Part shown: one piece after another, positions 1 to 7,520 of the stretch
Numbering within the stretch: the first letter of the stretch is position 1
How the letters are laid out: every line of letters begins with the position of its first letter
From: Paenibacillus_AK sp041641375
GTDB taxonomy: Bacteria > Bacillota > Bacilli > Paenibacillales > YIM-B00363
NCBI GenBank assembly: GCA_041641375.1
Contig: JBEPYM010000123.1
Span: 1-11,060, forward strand
Direction: 5' to 3'
DNA: 11,060 nucleotides
The notes under the pieces: generated by a model
What the model saw: only the letters and a program-made list of their open reading frames with translations
What the model was told of the DNA's origin: nothing
Database searches by the model: none
Translations under genes and position numbers: made by a program

Positions 1-610
1 TGGTTGTGCCAGCGCGTATCGCAGCCCGTTTAATTTCCGTCTCGTAGCCGTTCGTATTGCTCAGCCCATGACCTGCAGTCAAGCCCGATGCACCGAGAAA
101 TACCTGGTTGAAGGCCATTCTTCCTAACGTCTCGACAGCAATAGGCCCCGTCAACGACACGGTATGCTCCAATACATCCCCGCCTGTGACGATCGTAGGG
201 ATTTTTCGTTCAAGCAGCTCCATAGCGATATTCAATCCGTTCGTCACTACGGTAACCGCCTTGCCGGGCGGAATATGCTTCGCGATCTGCAGGGTCGTGC
301 TGCCGCCGTCAATAAAGACGGATTGTCCGTCCCCGATCAACCCTGCCGCCAGTCTGCCAATTCTCAGCTTCTCCTCGAGCAGCTTCGAATTTCGCTCCCG
401 CAGCGTATCCTCGCGTCCGGTCAGAATCGCCCCTCCGAACGTGCGTCGCACGCCGCCCAGCTGCTCCAGCTTCTCCAGATCGCGACGGATCGTCATTTCC
501 GTAACGTCGAACCTCTGCTTCAGCTCGCCTATTTTGACCTCGCCGCACAATTCAAGCAGTTCCCAAACTGCCTGCTGCCTCTCGTTGAGTCGCTGCCCCT
601 TGACGTCCAT
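1..610 (-). CDS. DeoR/GlpR-family transcriptional repressor, 3' end cut by the window edge
   Basis: The minus-strand frame opens at the ATG at 610 and stays open to base 1, giving 203 residues of a protein that is usually about 250-260 long. Residues ~8-60 form the N-terminal winged helix-turn-helix, with the DeoR signature VTEMTIRRDLEKLEQLG at 37-53. The sugar-phosphate sensing domain follows: DGGSTT at 101-106, VTNG at 122-125, VTGG at 141-144 and NTNGYETEIKRA at 185-196. DeoR proteins usually repress a sugar operon and are released by a phosphorylated intermediate. It is the last visible gene of the operon, 9 bases after the isomerase stop, so it is probably co-transcribed and autoregulated. 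The start is supported by its position just after the upstream stop and by a modest AAGGG 12 bases upstream. The effector is unknown, but would plausibly be the product of the PfkB kinase in the same operon. Confidence 0.93.
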   Translation of the reverse strand, partial: MDVKGQRLNERQQAVWELLELCGEVKIGELKQRFDVTEMTIRRDLEKLEQLGGVRRTFGGAILTGREDTLRERNSKLLEEKLRIGRLAAGLIGDGQSVFIDGGSTTLQIAKHIPPGKAVTVVTNGLNIAMELLERKIPTIVTGGDVLEHTVSLTGPIAVETLGRMAFNQVFLGASGLTAGHGLSNTNGYETEIKRAAIRAGTT

Positions 611-619
611 CCTGTATCT

Positions 620-1162
620 TCACCCTTCAACATCTGGAATTCGCACAATTCGTGGATCTGTAAAGATGTCATATTCATCCCGACTCGTGCTGGAAAATTC
701 GGATACGACCGCCCCATCGTTCCCAGCCTGGAACCAATGAAGCGTTCCGGGCAAAATCGTATATTGCTGGCCCGGCTGCAGCTCAATCTCGTGAAACACG
801 GTGTAATACGATTCGCTGCCCTGCGGAAGCACAGCTTGAATTGCATCGCCCGGTGTTCCCTCTACGTACAAGTATACACGACCAGCCCTGCAGCGAAAGG
901 TTTCCATCTTGCCCGGATCGCCGCCGACCGGCGGATGCTTGTGCTCGGGACATGTCTGGTGCGGAAACAGCACCAGCTCCTTGGCACAATAACGGTCCGT
1001 ATTAATATACGTCACCAGCTCCAGGCCTTCCTGCTCCAGTCTGCCCAGACCGAAATCGGCCACTTCAATATTCGCCGCCTCATCCTCGGTCAGCACAATG
1101 CCAGCCTTGGACAATTGCAGTACGGTTCGATTCCGGATATCCTGCATATCCACCTGTATCAT
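620..1162 (-). CDS. Cupin-fold sugar isomerase, D-lyxose ketol-isomerase family
   Basis: This is a 180-residue cytoplasmic protein, the usual length for the D-lyxose isomerase family (relatives of B. subtilis YdaE). These are metal-dependent cupins that interconvert aldoses and ketoses such as D-lyxose/D-xylulose or D-mannose/D-fructose. The metal ligands expected for the family are visible: H74 and H76 in CPEHKHPP, E87 in METFRC, and H142 in LPGTLHWF. The flanking PVGGDPGKMETFRC segment and the FSSTSRDEYDIFTDP stretch near the C-terminus are also typical. The start lies 9 bases after the kinase stop, with AAGGAG overlapping the kinase's last codons. Its place between a sugar kinase and a DeoR repressor suggests it makes the ketose that is then phosphorylated. 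The family call is firm; the true substrate in this pathway is not, since these enzymes are promiscuous. Confidence 0.88.
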   Translation of the reverse strand: MIQVDMQDIRNRTVLQLSKAGIVLTEDEAANIEVADFGLGRLEQEGLELVTYINTDRYCAKELVLFPHQTCPEHKHPPVGGDPGKMETFRCRAGRVYLYVEGTPGDAIQAVLPQGSESYYTVFHEIELQPGQQYTILPGTLHWFQAGNDGAVVSEFSSTSRDEYDIFTDPRIVRIPDVEG

Positions 1163-1171
1163 CGCTCCATT

Positions 1172-2377
1172 TCACTCCTTACGTGTCATGTCCCCGGGTC
1201 CTGTCCGTACGAGGCCCTGCACCTGCCAGCTGCTGTCCAGCTCCAGGCAGCGCGACCGCTGCCTCCAGCCCGCGTGTACACGCCGTTGGACGGTGTTCCA
1301 ATCCGGTATCCCGCTTATTGCATCCGTCCGTTCTACATTGCAGGCTCCGACCGCCACGGCTGCGACAAGTGTATCCTCAATCGTCATCCCGCGCAGCATT
1401 CCAGCCAGAAAACCGGCGATCGTACAGTCTCCAGCACCTGTAGTCCCTGCTACATCAGCCTCGAAGCATGGAATGTATAGCTCTCTATCGACCCAACGAT
1501 CCAGAGGCAATCCATGGCTTACCGCTCCCATCGCGACAAGCCTCGCTCTGCTGCTCGTTGTCCTCACATACAAGCCGAATTCGCCCAGCTTGATCACTAC
1601 GATCGCCGTTCCCATTCCCAGCATCCGTTCAGCGAGTTCTCGCACAAGCTGCTCATCGATATGCTCCAGCAGCTTATCAGCTCCATATTTGACAGCCATT
1701 CGGTCATACTGCTCCCGGTCCGTCATATAGAGAAGCTCTTCTACACTTGGCAGGAACACATCTACTTCAGGGAGCGATCGGGCTAAAATTCGCAGCCAAT
1801 CGACCCGTCCCGCATCCGAATCCGGATCCGGTCTTGCCATATCGAGTGAGGTCGTCAACCCGATCCGTTTCACCCGCTCCAGCAGAGAAGCGAGCTCCAC
1901 ACCATGATTGCTGTACATTCTTCTCATAAGCGGCGGATAGCCGAAATGAAACAGCTCTGCACCCCGAAGCTCCTCATCTCGGATATCCTCCGGTCCGAAC
2001 GTATCGTTGGCGCCTGTACAGTGAAGAAACAGCCGATCGGTACCCGGCGGGCTAATAACAACCGTGTAGGAACTCGCATCGCCTTCCACCACAATCATTC
2101 CGTCCGCCAGCTCGTGCCCGTATTCCGATAATAGACCAAGAATCGCTTGCCCAAACGTGTCGCCACCGATTTTTCCCATCAAGCGGGTAGCAACGCCCAG
2201 CCGGTGAAGCGCCAGACCCGTATTAGAGACAGCGCCGCCGGTCGACACCGTCGCCGCACCGATGTTGATCAGCTTGCCCGGGACAAGCTGATCCTGCAGG
2301 CTTGTATGCGTTCCCTGCATAGCCGGGATCATATCCAGACAAATATGTCCGGCAACGACAACCTGCTTGACCGGCAT
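1172..2377 (-). CDS. PfkB-family carbohydrate kinase
   Basis: A 401-residue ribokinase/PfkB-type kinase, which transfers the ATP gamma-phosphate to a sugar or polyol hydroxyl in the cytoplasm. The N-terminal substrate-side signature is STGGAVSNTGLALHRLG at 45-61, followed by GKIGGDTFG at 68-76. The C-terminal signature DVAGTTGAGD at 308-317 holds the anion-hole glycines and the catalytic base D317. It is longer than the usual 300-340 residues. The extra length lies between the VIKLGEFG strand (262-268) and the DVAGTTGAGD signature, and in a tail after ~residue 355. The ATG at 2377 is chosen because it sits one base after the TAA of the oxidoreductase and has GGGGGGA upstream; the open frame extends to 2503 but that part overlaps the oxidoreductase gene. 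The operon partners imply phosphorylation of a ketose or oxidised polyol before aldol cleavage. Exact substrate unknown. Confidence 0.92.
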   Translation of the reverse strand: MPVKQVVVAGHICLDMIPAMQGTHTSLQDQLVPGKLINIGAATVSTGGAVSNTGLALHRLGVATRLMGKIGGDTFGQAILGLLSEYGHELADGMIVVEGDASSYTVVISPPGTDRLFLHCTGANDTFGPEDIRDEELRGAELFHFGYPPLMRRMYSNHGVELASLLERVKRIGLTTSLDMARPDPDSDAGRVDWLRILARSLPEVDVFLPSVEELLYMTDREQYDRMAVKYGADKLLEHIDEQLVRELAERMLGMGTAIVVIKLGEFGLYVRTTSSRARLVAMGAVSHGLPLDRWVDRELYIPCFEADVAGTTGAGDCTIAGFLAGMLRGMTIEDTLVAAVAVGACNVERTDAISGIPDWNTVQRRVHAGWRQRSRCLELDSSWQVQGLVRTGPGDMTRKE

Positions 2378-2378
2378 G

Positions 2379-3539
2379 TTAGTCCCCCCATTGCAAGTGT
2401 ATCGTTTGCCGACTGGCGGCGGACTCGAGCGCAGCTGTGAACACCCTGTGGCTGGCCGCTGTCTCTTCCGGCGTAGCGCAGTGGAACGGCTGCCGCATCC
2501 CATCTCGATTCGTCAGCTCGTCGCAGAAGGCAGCCCACATCTGCAGGATGGAATCCGAGAAGCCGAATTCGAAAATACCTCCTGTAATGCTCCCATACGC
2601 AGAGCGATAAGGCACATCGACGACATGCCATGCCTGTTCCCCACCCGATTGGTACGGAAGGCAGGCTAGACGCTTCGGATCCTTGGTGCTGTACTCACAG
2701 GAAAACTCGGTGCCTTGAATACGTATGAACCATGTATTGGCATGACCTGGTGCAATTCGCTTCATCGAAAGCGTCATCGGGAACGTCTGGCCAGCTTGGT
2801 GCACTTCCGTTGCCAGAATCGCATTATCCCACGTCTCACAGGGGACTACGCCTCCCTGTCCATCCGGACGCTCCGTGACGATATTGGACAGCAGCGCCCG
2901 CACGTTGGCCGGTTTCCAGCCGAACCGAAGCGGCATATGCAGCACGTGCATACCGAGATCGCCCATACAGCCGTATTCCCCGTTATAAGCAACCTGACGC
3001 TTCCAGTTAATCGGCTTGTTCGGATCGAGATCGCTGGAATGCCAGAACCCGGCCTCCACCTCGATGATGCGGCCAAATCTTCCTTGCCGGACCCATTCTC
3101 CGATCCGGAATGCGCCTGGAAAGAAGGGGAATTCCGAGGAGCAGCGCACCAGGACGTCGGGATTGCGAGCAGTGGCTTCCAGAATCGCCTTATTCCCTTC
3201 CAGGTCCATCCCGAAAGGCTTCTCCCCGAGCAGATGCTTGCCTGCATGAATGATATCCATATACATCCCGGCATGCATGTGGTGGGGGACGGCGCAATAG
3301 ACGGCGTCAATATCGGGGTTGGCTAGAAGCTCCCGATAATCCTTATAGACAAAACCGACTGTAGCAATTCGTTCACGGAACCAGCTGGCAGCCTGTTCAT
3401 TCGGATCGCAAACTGCAGTAATCTCCGGAATAGGCAGCTCGTCTGTCAGGTGATTCCACCGAGCGGCGGCGCTGGCGAATTCCTTGCCCATTAACCCGCA
3501 CCCGATCACCCCGAAGCGAATACGCCTGCGTGCAGTCAT
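2379..3539 (-). CDS. Gfo/Idh/MocA-family NAD(P)-dependent oxidoreductase
   Basis: A 386-residue cytoplasmic dehydrogenase. The Rossmann dinucleotide motif is at the N-terminus (FGVIGCGLMG, 9-18), with the end of the second strand at VCDPNEQA (43-50). The GEKPFG motif at 105-110 carries the conserved lysine K107, and GDLGMHVLH at 193-201 supplies the D194/H198 pair that is catalytic in this family. Members oxidise or reduce a ring hydroxyl of sugars or inositols (for example inositol dehydrogenase, glucose-fructose oxidoreductase). The start overlaps the aldolase stop as ATGA (3536-3539), and GGAGGTGA lies 5 bases upstream inside the aldolase's last codons, so translation is probably coupled. 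In this operon it may feed an oxidised sugar to the isomerase and kinase, or reduce an aldehyde produced by the aldolase; the sequence does not decide which. Confidence 0.93.
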   Translation of the reverse strand: MTARRRIRFGVIGCGLMGKEFASAAARWNHLTDELPIPEITAVCDPNEQAASWFRERIATVGFVYKDYRELLANPDIDAVYCAVPHHMHAGMYMDIIHAGKHLLGEKPFGMDLEGNKAILEATARNPDVLVRCSSEFPFFPGAFRIGEWVRQGRFGRIIEVEAGFWHSSDLDPNKPINWKRQVAYNGEYGCMGDLGMHVLHMPLRFGWKPANVRALLSNIVTERPDGQGGVVPCETWDNAILATEVHQAGQTFPMTLSMKRIAPGHANTWFIRIQGTEFSCEYSTKDPKRLACLPYQSGGEQAWHVVDVPYRSAYGSITGGIFEFGFSDSILQMWAAFCDELTNRDGMRQPFHCATPEETAASHRVFTAALESAASRQTIHLQWGD

Positions 3540-4381
3540 GCCGTCACCTCCGGACGAACGATGCGAATTGCCTGCTCCGGCGTCGCCTGCTTGTGAACAA
3601 TGGCCATGAACGCTTCCGTCATTCGTACCGGGTCCTCATGCTGAATGACATTCCGGCCATAGACGATACCAGAAGCTCCTTGCTGCATCAGCGTATAGGT
3701 TCGGGACAAAATCTCTTCATCGGACGCGCGCCCTCCCCCTCTAGGCAATACGGGAAGACCCGAAGCTGCCTCAACGACGAGATAATATTCCTCCAGCCGA
3801 TCGCACGGGTCAGCTTTGATGATATCGGCGCCCAGCTCGGCCGCCTGGCGAACAAGCGGCACAATCTTGCGAATATCGCCGTCTACCATGTACCCGCCCT
3901 TCTCCTCATTCGGCAGCATGACAAGCGGCTCCACCATAAGCGGCATCCCGTAGCGCTCACATTCCGGCTTCAGCTTCATCACATTTTGCACGCATTGACG
4001 GTGCAGCTCCGGCTGATCCGGCAGCAGCAGCAAATTGACAACAACGCAAGCAGCATCAAGCGCAAGCGCCTGCTCCACCGGGCGTTCGATTAATTCGCTG
4101 AATAAGGTGCGGGGAAGATTGCTGCCGTAAACATTGGCCACATCGGTACGCAGTACAAGCGATGGCTTTTGTTTGCCCGGTATGCTCTGCAGCAGCTTCG
4201 CCTGACCGGGGCTAAGCTGAATGGCATCCGGATTGGCTTCGACAATGGCAGCAATCGCTTCCTTCATATTCTCGATTCCTATCAAAAAGGAAAATTCGTT
4301 AAAAAAACCATGATCAATTGCGACATCAAAGCATTTGCCATCTTCTGCGAATAGTCTGTTTAGACGGGGGTATATGGACAT
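3536..4381 (-). CDS. Class I (Schiff-base) aldolase-family protein, FbaB/LsrF/DeoC-like TIM barrel
   Basis: A 281-residue (beta/alpha)8 protein resembling class I fructose-bisphosphate and LsrF-type aldolases. Visible landmarks are AIDHGFF (21-27) on the first barrel strand, GADIIKADPC (184-193) with K189 as the likely Schiff-base lysine, PVLPRGGGRASDEEIL (210-225), and GASGIVYGRNV (235-245), which forms the phosphate-binding end of such barrels. The phosphate site suggests the substrate is a phosphorylated sugar, fitting the PfkB kinase two genes downstream. It is the first gene of the tightly packed run, 95 bases after the hydrolase, with AAAGGTG about 12 bases before the ATG. Cleavage to a three-carbon phosphate plus an aldehyde is the natural guess but is inferred. 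A thiolase-like role as in LsrF is an alternative. Confidence 0.8.
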   Translation of the reverse strand: MSIYPRLNRLFAEDGKCFDVAIDHGFFNEFSFLIGIENMKEAIAAIVEANPDAIQLSPGQAKLLQSIPGKQKPSLVLRTDVANVYGSNLPRTLFSELIERPVEQALALDAACVVVNLLLLPDQPELHRQCVQNVMKLKPECERYGMPLMVEPLVMLPNEEKGGYMVDGDIRKIVPLVRQAAELGADIIKADPCDRLEEYYLVVEAASGLPVLPRGGGRASDEEILSRTYTLMQQGASGIVYGRNVIQHEDPVRMTEAFMAIVHKQATPEQAIRIVRPEVTA

Positions 4382-4476
4382 TTGTTTCGATCACACCTTT
4401 TATATTGTTGTTTTATAACATATAATAATGATATCTCGGTTATAATACAACATATATGTTTCAAACAAACATTTAT
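4382..4476 (-). promoter_or_regulatory. AT-rich intergenic region with probable operon promoter and operator-like palindrome
   Basis: This 95-base gap precedes the aldolase gene on the minus strand and is far more AT-rich than its surroundings. Reading the minus strand, a -35-like TTGTAT (plus 4445-4450) and a -10-like TATTAT (plus 4422-4427) are separated by exactly 17 bases. That would put a transcription start about 35 bases before the ATG at 4381. A perfect 12-base palindrome AACATATATGTT (4449-4460) abuts the -35 box, and TTTGTTT-type half-sites occur at 4380-4387 on the plus strand and at 4464-4470 on the minus strand. This layout suits a DeoR-type repressor, but the -35 match is weak and binding is inferred. 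No GC-rich terminator hairpin for the hydrolase is visible here, so read-through is possible. Confidence 0.5.
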
Positions 4477-5286
4477 TCAACTAAGGTGACACTGCAGAAA
4501 CGCATCGATCCGCCGATTTAGCTCCTCATCCTCAAAAAACACATGCCCTTGCCCCTCCATCACAACCAGTTCCACAGTGGCCCCATTCTTGTGCAGGGCT
4601 TCGTAGAGCAGCCTGCTTTGTCCGAGCGGAACAAGACGATCCTGATCGCCATGCACGATAAGGAAAGGCGGAAGCGTGTTGCCAGGCTGAATATAATGGA
4701 TCGGATTCGCTTTATCCGCAAGATCCTTGCGCTCCTGTATCGGTGCCCCAATCAGCTTCGATTCCGGCGAATCAGGAGCGTTGTGCACAATATCGCTCTC
4801 TTCGTCATCCATCCGAAGCAAATCCGTCGGACCAAAAAAATCGACGACTGCCTGCACCTCGCACATTGCCTCGTGCGCATCATCGTTGCACCCACCTGTA
4901 ACACCGAGCAGCGCCGCCAGATGACCGCCTGCCGATGCGCCCCACACGCCGATTCGATCGGCACGGTACCCATACTCGTCCGCATGGCGCTTCAGCCAGC
5001 GAAGAGCAGCTTTACAGTCCTCCAGCTGGGCGGGAAACACCGCTTCGCGGCTCAGCCTGTATTCAATGGAAGCGACCGCATAGCCCATCGGAATGAGTCT
5101 GCCCAGCGGCATCACATTTTTGGTACCGCCCTGCCAGCCTCCCCCATGGATCCATACAACGAGCGGTGCACGACCATCGAGCTTCTCCGGCATGTACAAA
5201 TCCAGCTTCAGTGTTCGCTCAAGCGTCAGATGAAATGCTTTGTCGGCAATCACAACCGTATTAGGGGGAATCGGATATCGAGTCAA
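4477..5286 (-). CDS. Alpha/beta hydrolase, esterase/lipase of the HGGG (BD-FAE / carboxylesterase-like) type
   Basis: A 269-residue serine hydrolase without a signal peptide, so probably cytoplasmic. The oxyanion-hole motif is HGGGW at 47-51. The nucleophile elbow is GASAGG at 116-121 with S118. The acid is D216 in HGDQDRLVP, and the base is H248 in GQGHVFF, so a complete catalytic triad is present. The start is TTG at 5284-5286, chosen because GAGGAAGGTG lies 7 bases upstream; no in-frame ATG is better placed. Such enzymes remove acetyl or aryl ester groups from sugars and small molecules. It is transcribed in the same direction as the downstream sugar operon but is separated from it by 95 bases that contain a promoter. 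It may deacylate the imported substrate. Substrate not predictable from sequence. Confidence 0.9.
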   Translation of the reverse strand: MTRYPIPPNTVVIADKAFHLTLERTLKLDLYMPEKLDGRAPLVVWIHGGGWQGGTKNVMPLGRLIPMGYAVASIEYRLSREAVFPAQLEDCKAALRWLKRHADEYGYRADRIGVWGASAGGHLAALLGVTGGCNDDAHEAMCEVQAVVDFFGPTDLLRMDDEESDIVHNAPDSPESKLIGAPIQERKDLADKANPIHYIQPGNTLPPFLIVHGDQDRLVPLGQSRLLYEALHKNGATVELVVMEGQGHVFFEDEELNRRIDAFLQCHLS

Positions 5287-5538
5287 TGTCAGGCACCTTC
5301 CTCATTCGCTTTTTTTGCCATCGTATCAAAGTTGCCGCAACCTGATGTTGCAAAAATCCGTTGTTCTGTGACGTATTTGATTCATTCGCAAAATTTGATA
5401 CATCGGCTGAACTCTAAATCTTCATAAATTTGCACGCAAGTTAACAAATTCATATTCCCCGCTATCCGCCTGTTCGCTAGAATGAGCGTAGATTGTGGGC
5501 CCGCAATCAAACCATATGGATAACAAAGGAGACGTATC
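5287..5538. promoter_or_regulatory. Divergent regulatory region between the hydrolase and the GH30-like gene
   Basis: No gene is seen in these 252 bases. On the minus strand a TTGCAA ... TTTGAT pair with a 17-base spacer (plus 5325-5353) is a weak candidate promoter for the hydrolase. Repeated elements are TTTGATTC at 5376-5383 and TTTGATAC at 5394-5401 (direct, 18 bases apart), with an inverted copy GTATCAAA at 5322-5329. The 8-mer TCATTCGC occurs at 5302 and 5382, exactly 80 bases apart. A short palindrome GTTGCCGCAAC lies at 5331-5341. A near-perfect 18-base dyad at 5491-5508 is listed separately. For the rightward gene, AAAGGAGA at 5525-5532 is a strong ribosome binding site; its promoter boxes are not convincing. 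Confidence 0.4.
5491..5508. promoter_or_regulatory. 18-base dyad, candidate operator upstream of the GH30-like gene
   Basis: GATTGTGGG at 5491-5499 is followed directly by CCCGCAATC at 5500-5508. The two 9-base halves are reverse complements except for one position, which would be a G-U pair in RNA. There is no spacer, so this looks more like a DNA-binding dyad than a hairpin terminator, and no T-run follows. It lies 30 bases before the ATG of the truncated hydrolase. The binding protein is unknown. Confidence 0.4.
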
Positions 5539-5955
5539 ATGAGAAAAAAATGGCTCTCAGCAGTATTATCCGTATTCCTTGCAAGCACCGCACTTCCAGC
5601 TGCTCCCCAGAAAGCTGCAGCAATCGGCGAGACGGTCACGGTCCATTTTACTGACAATACCGCTTCTACCTATAAGCTATCCAAACAGCCCGACCTGACC
5701 ATTCAATCGCCGAACGGTGCGTCAATGACGACCATTAGCATCGACCCGACCGTCACCTACCAAACCTTTATGGGGATGGGGACCTCCTTTGACCAGGCTG
5801 CCATGTATCATATGTTCCGCATGTCCTCCAGCAAACGCAACGAGGTCATGAAGAAGCTGTTTGACCCGAATGAGGGCTCCTCCTCCATTCGATACAGCTC
5901 ATCGGCCTGGAACGCTGCGTTCGGATCCAGATCGTCAGGCATCAATACCCGCTGA
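5539..5955 (+). pseudogene. Truncated secreted glycoside hydrolase, resembling family GH30 (N-terminal fragment)
   Basis: The ATG at 5539 has AAAGGAGA 7 bases upstream. Residues 1-28 are a Sec signal peptide: a basic MRKKW start, a hydrophobic core, and a probable cut after KAAA. Residues ~66-113 resemble the start of the GH30 TIM barrel: a FMGMGTSFDQAAMY segment (77-90) equivalent to the family's GFGGSFTDSSA, then KRNEVMKKLFDPNEG (99-113). Intact members are about 450-550 residues and carry two catalytic glutamates far downstream; these are absent. After G113 (base ~5877) the frame no longer resembles a hydrolase: its last 25 codons are the reverse complement of the regulator on the other strand, and the frame stops at 5955. 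A product, if made, would be a secreted 138-residue fragment without activity. Family assignment rests on the N-terminus only. Confidence 0.72.
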
Positions 5956-7520
5956 TCTCCGACAAAGAAGCGGTACCGCTGCGAGGCAAGCGCCGACTGG
6001 TAAGTTTCTGTCAGCTCGCTTAAGCCTTCGCTCGTATAAGCCACCGAAATAAAGGCGGTCAGCTTTAAATACGTAGACAGCGCATTGCGAATTTGCTCTC
6101 CGGCTTCGCGGAGCCGATCCGGCGAATAGGCTTGCTCCGAAGCAAGCAGCACTGCGAACAACCCTGGCTGTATCATAAAAATTTTCGTATCCCCATAGGG
6201 CTGCAGCAGCTCATTCGTAATGTTGTCGACACAGAAATAAAACAAATATTGATCGTTTAAAGAGAACATATCCGCAAACCCGCGCTGATCGATCTCAATC
6301 AGCAGAACGGAGATCATTGACGAGCGTGATGCGAACCGGATGTCGCCGGCAATGTCCGCTGCCCGAATGCTGCCGATCAGCAGCTGATGCAGCGCGAAGC
6401 TCTCGGCTTGCTCCGAATATTTGCGCAGACTTTGCGTAAGCTCACGATTTTTCCGGTCCATACTCTCCATGTAGTCGCCGATCACGGCAACTTCATCCTG
6501 CCGCGGACTGACAGGTTCCCCCTTGGACAAACGCTTCATGAGCTGTCGCAGCGGGTTGTACAGATTGTGTGAAAAGCGGAACGCGAGCACAGCTGCCAGC
6601 AGCAATAGACATGCACTGATGCCGAGCATGATGTTGCGCGCCTGCTTCGGCTGCTGCGCCAGCAGCTGCTCCGGTGTCGACAGCACATAATACCAATTGC
6701 GGTTGGAGGAGGGTATGACGCTCACATCAAGCGCCTTGGATTCGGCCGGCGTCCACTTGAATTGGTGAAACGTACCTGTTTGCAGCCCGCCCAGACGCTG
6801 AAGCAGCAACCGATCGCCGAGATACGTGCCGATCCGCGAAGGATCCGAGTGGGTAATGATATAACCGTCCGGATTGACCAAAAACAGCGAAATCGGCGTC
6901 GATTCGGTCAGAGCAGCCAGCCTGTATCCAAGCGATACCGCATCGAGGTAGACGATGATCGCGCCTTCAGCCGCCTGCAGGTTGCCTTGGCTCTTCGCGA
7001 CGTTGCGAATGAGCGTAATGGCGAATTTCTTCCCCCCGCCGCTCAGCTGTACAGGCCTGGTGTGCATCCAGGTGCCGAACAGCGCTGGCTTACGGGCCTC
7101 CTGAAGTGCAGCTTGATCGGGGTAAGTCGCATCCGTGTACAGATCTCCCTTGGAGCTAAGCACCTTGCGAAACGGAATGGAATAGAAATCGAGCTCCAGC
7201 ACATGATTCATCCCGCTTTGCAGGTTCGTCAGCACCTCGGAGAGCTCGTTCACCAGATCCCGGTTCTCTACATTCAAATCACGCTGCACATACCGGTTCA
7301 GATTGTTCGGTATCGTATTGTTGTAATTCGTATACTGCACGAGCAGGTCGTCAATTTTCTGAAGCACACCGTTAATATCATTTTCGACCTGCTTTAACAA
7401 GATTTGATTCGATTTCGACGCGTGGCTATATATGATGTTGGAGCTGTAATATGCCGATATAAGTCCCATCAGACTGACGGGTATGCTCGACAGCAGGAGC
7501 AGCACAATCAGCAGCTTCAT
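5808..7520 (-). pseudogene. Membrane-anchored AraC-type regulator lacking its DNA-binding domain
   Basis: The ATG at 7520 has AAGGGGA 5 bases upstream and gives 570 residues. The frame continues upstream and the preceding LKDALRFPKGIR could be native from a TTG at 7556 or an ATT at 7571 (with AGGGGG before it), so the start is uncertain. Residues ~1-25 are a membrane segment (LLIVLLLLSSIPVSLMGLI), ~30-290 an extracellular dCache-like sensor, ~294-315 a second membrane segment (IMLGISACLLLLAAVLAF), then a HAMP-like linker (HNLYNPLRQL) and a degenerate cyclase-like domain ending in RYRFFVGDQRVLMPDD. Paenibacillus regulators of this layout are ~750 residues and end in an AraC helix-turn-helix. 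Here native sequence ends at the EEE encoded by 5885-5877; the last 22 residues are antisense GH30 sequence. DNA binding should therefore be lost. It is divergent from the importer it would be expected to control. Confidence 0.85.

Noticed and set aside
164..1480. Long plus-strand open frame of 438 codons
   Set aside because: It lies antisense across the DeoR gene, the isomerase and part of the kinase, all clearly real. Its translation shows no domain and has no ribosome binding site; it is a by-product of GC-rich codon use.
2378..2503. N-terminal extension of the PfkB kinase frame
   Set aside because: The extra 42 codons overlap the oxidoreductase gene and read as low-complexity basic sequence. 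The ATG at 2377, one base after the upstream stop, is better supported.
4543..5427. Plus-strand open frame of 294 codons
   Set aside because: It is antisense to the alpha/beta hydrolase, which has a full catalytic triad and a good binding site. The antisense translation looks random and runs into the regulatory gap.
5870..5890. Insertion sequence or transposon end at the hydrolase/regulator junction
   Set aside because: No terminal inverted repeats, target-site duplication or transposase sequence is visible; the two gene fragments abut directly.
6762..7397. Plus-strand open frame of 211 codons
   Set aside because: It is the shadow of the regulator's sensor domain and has no domain features.
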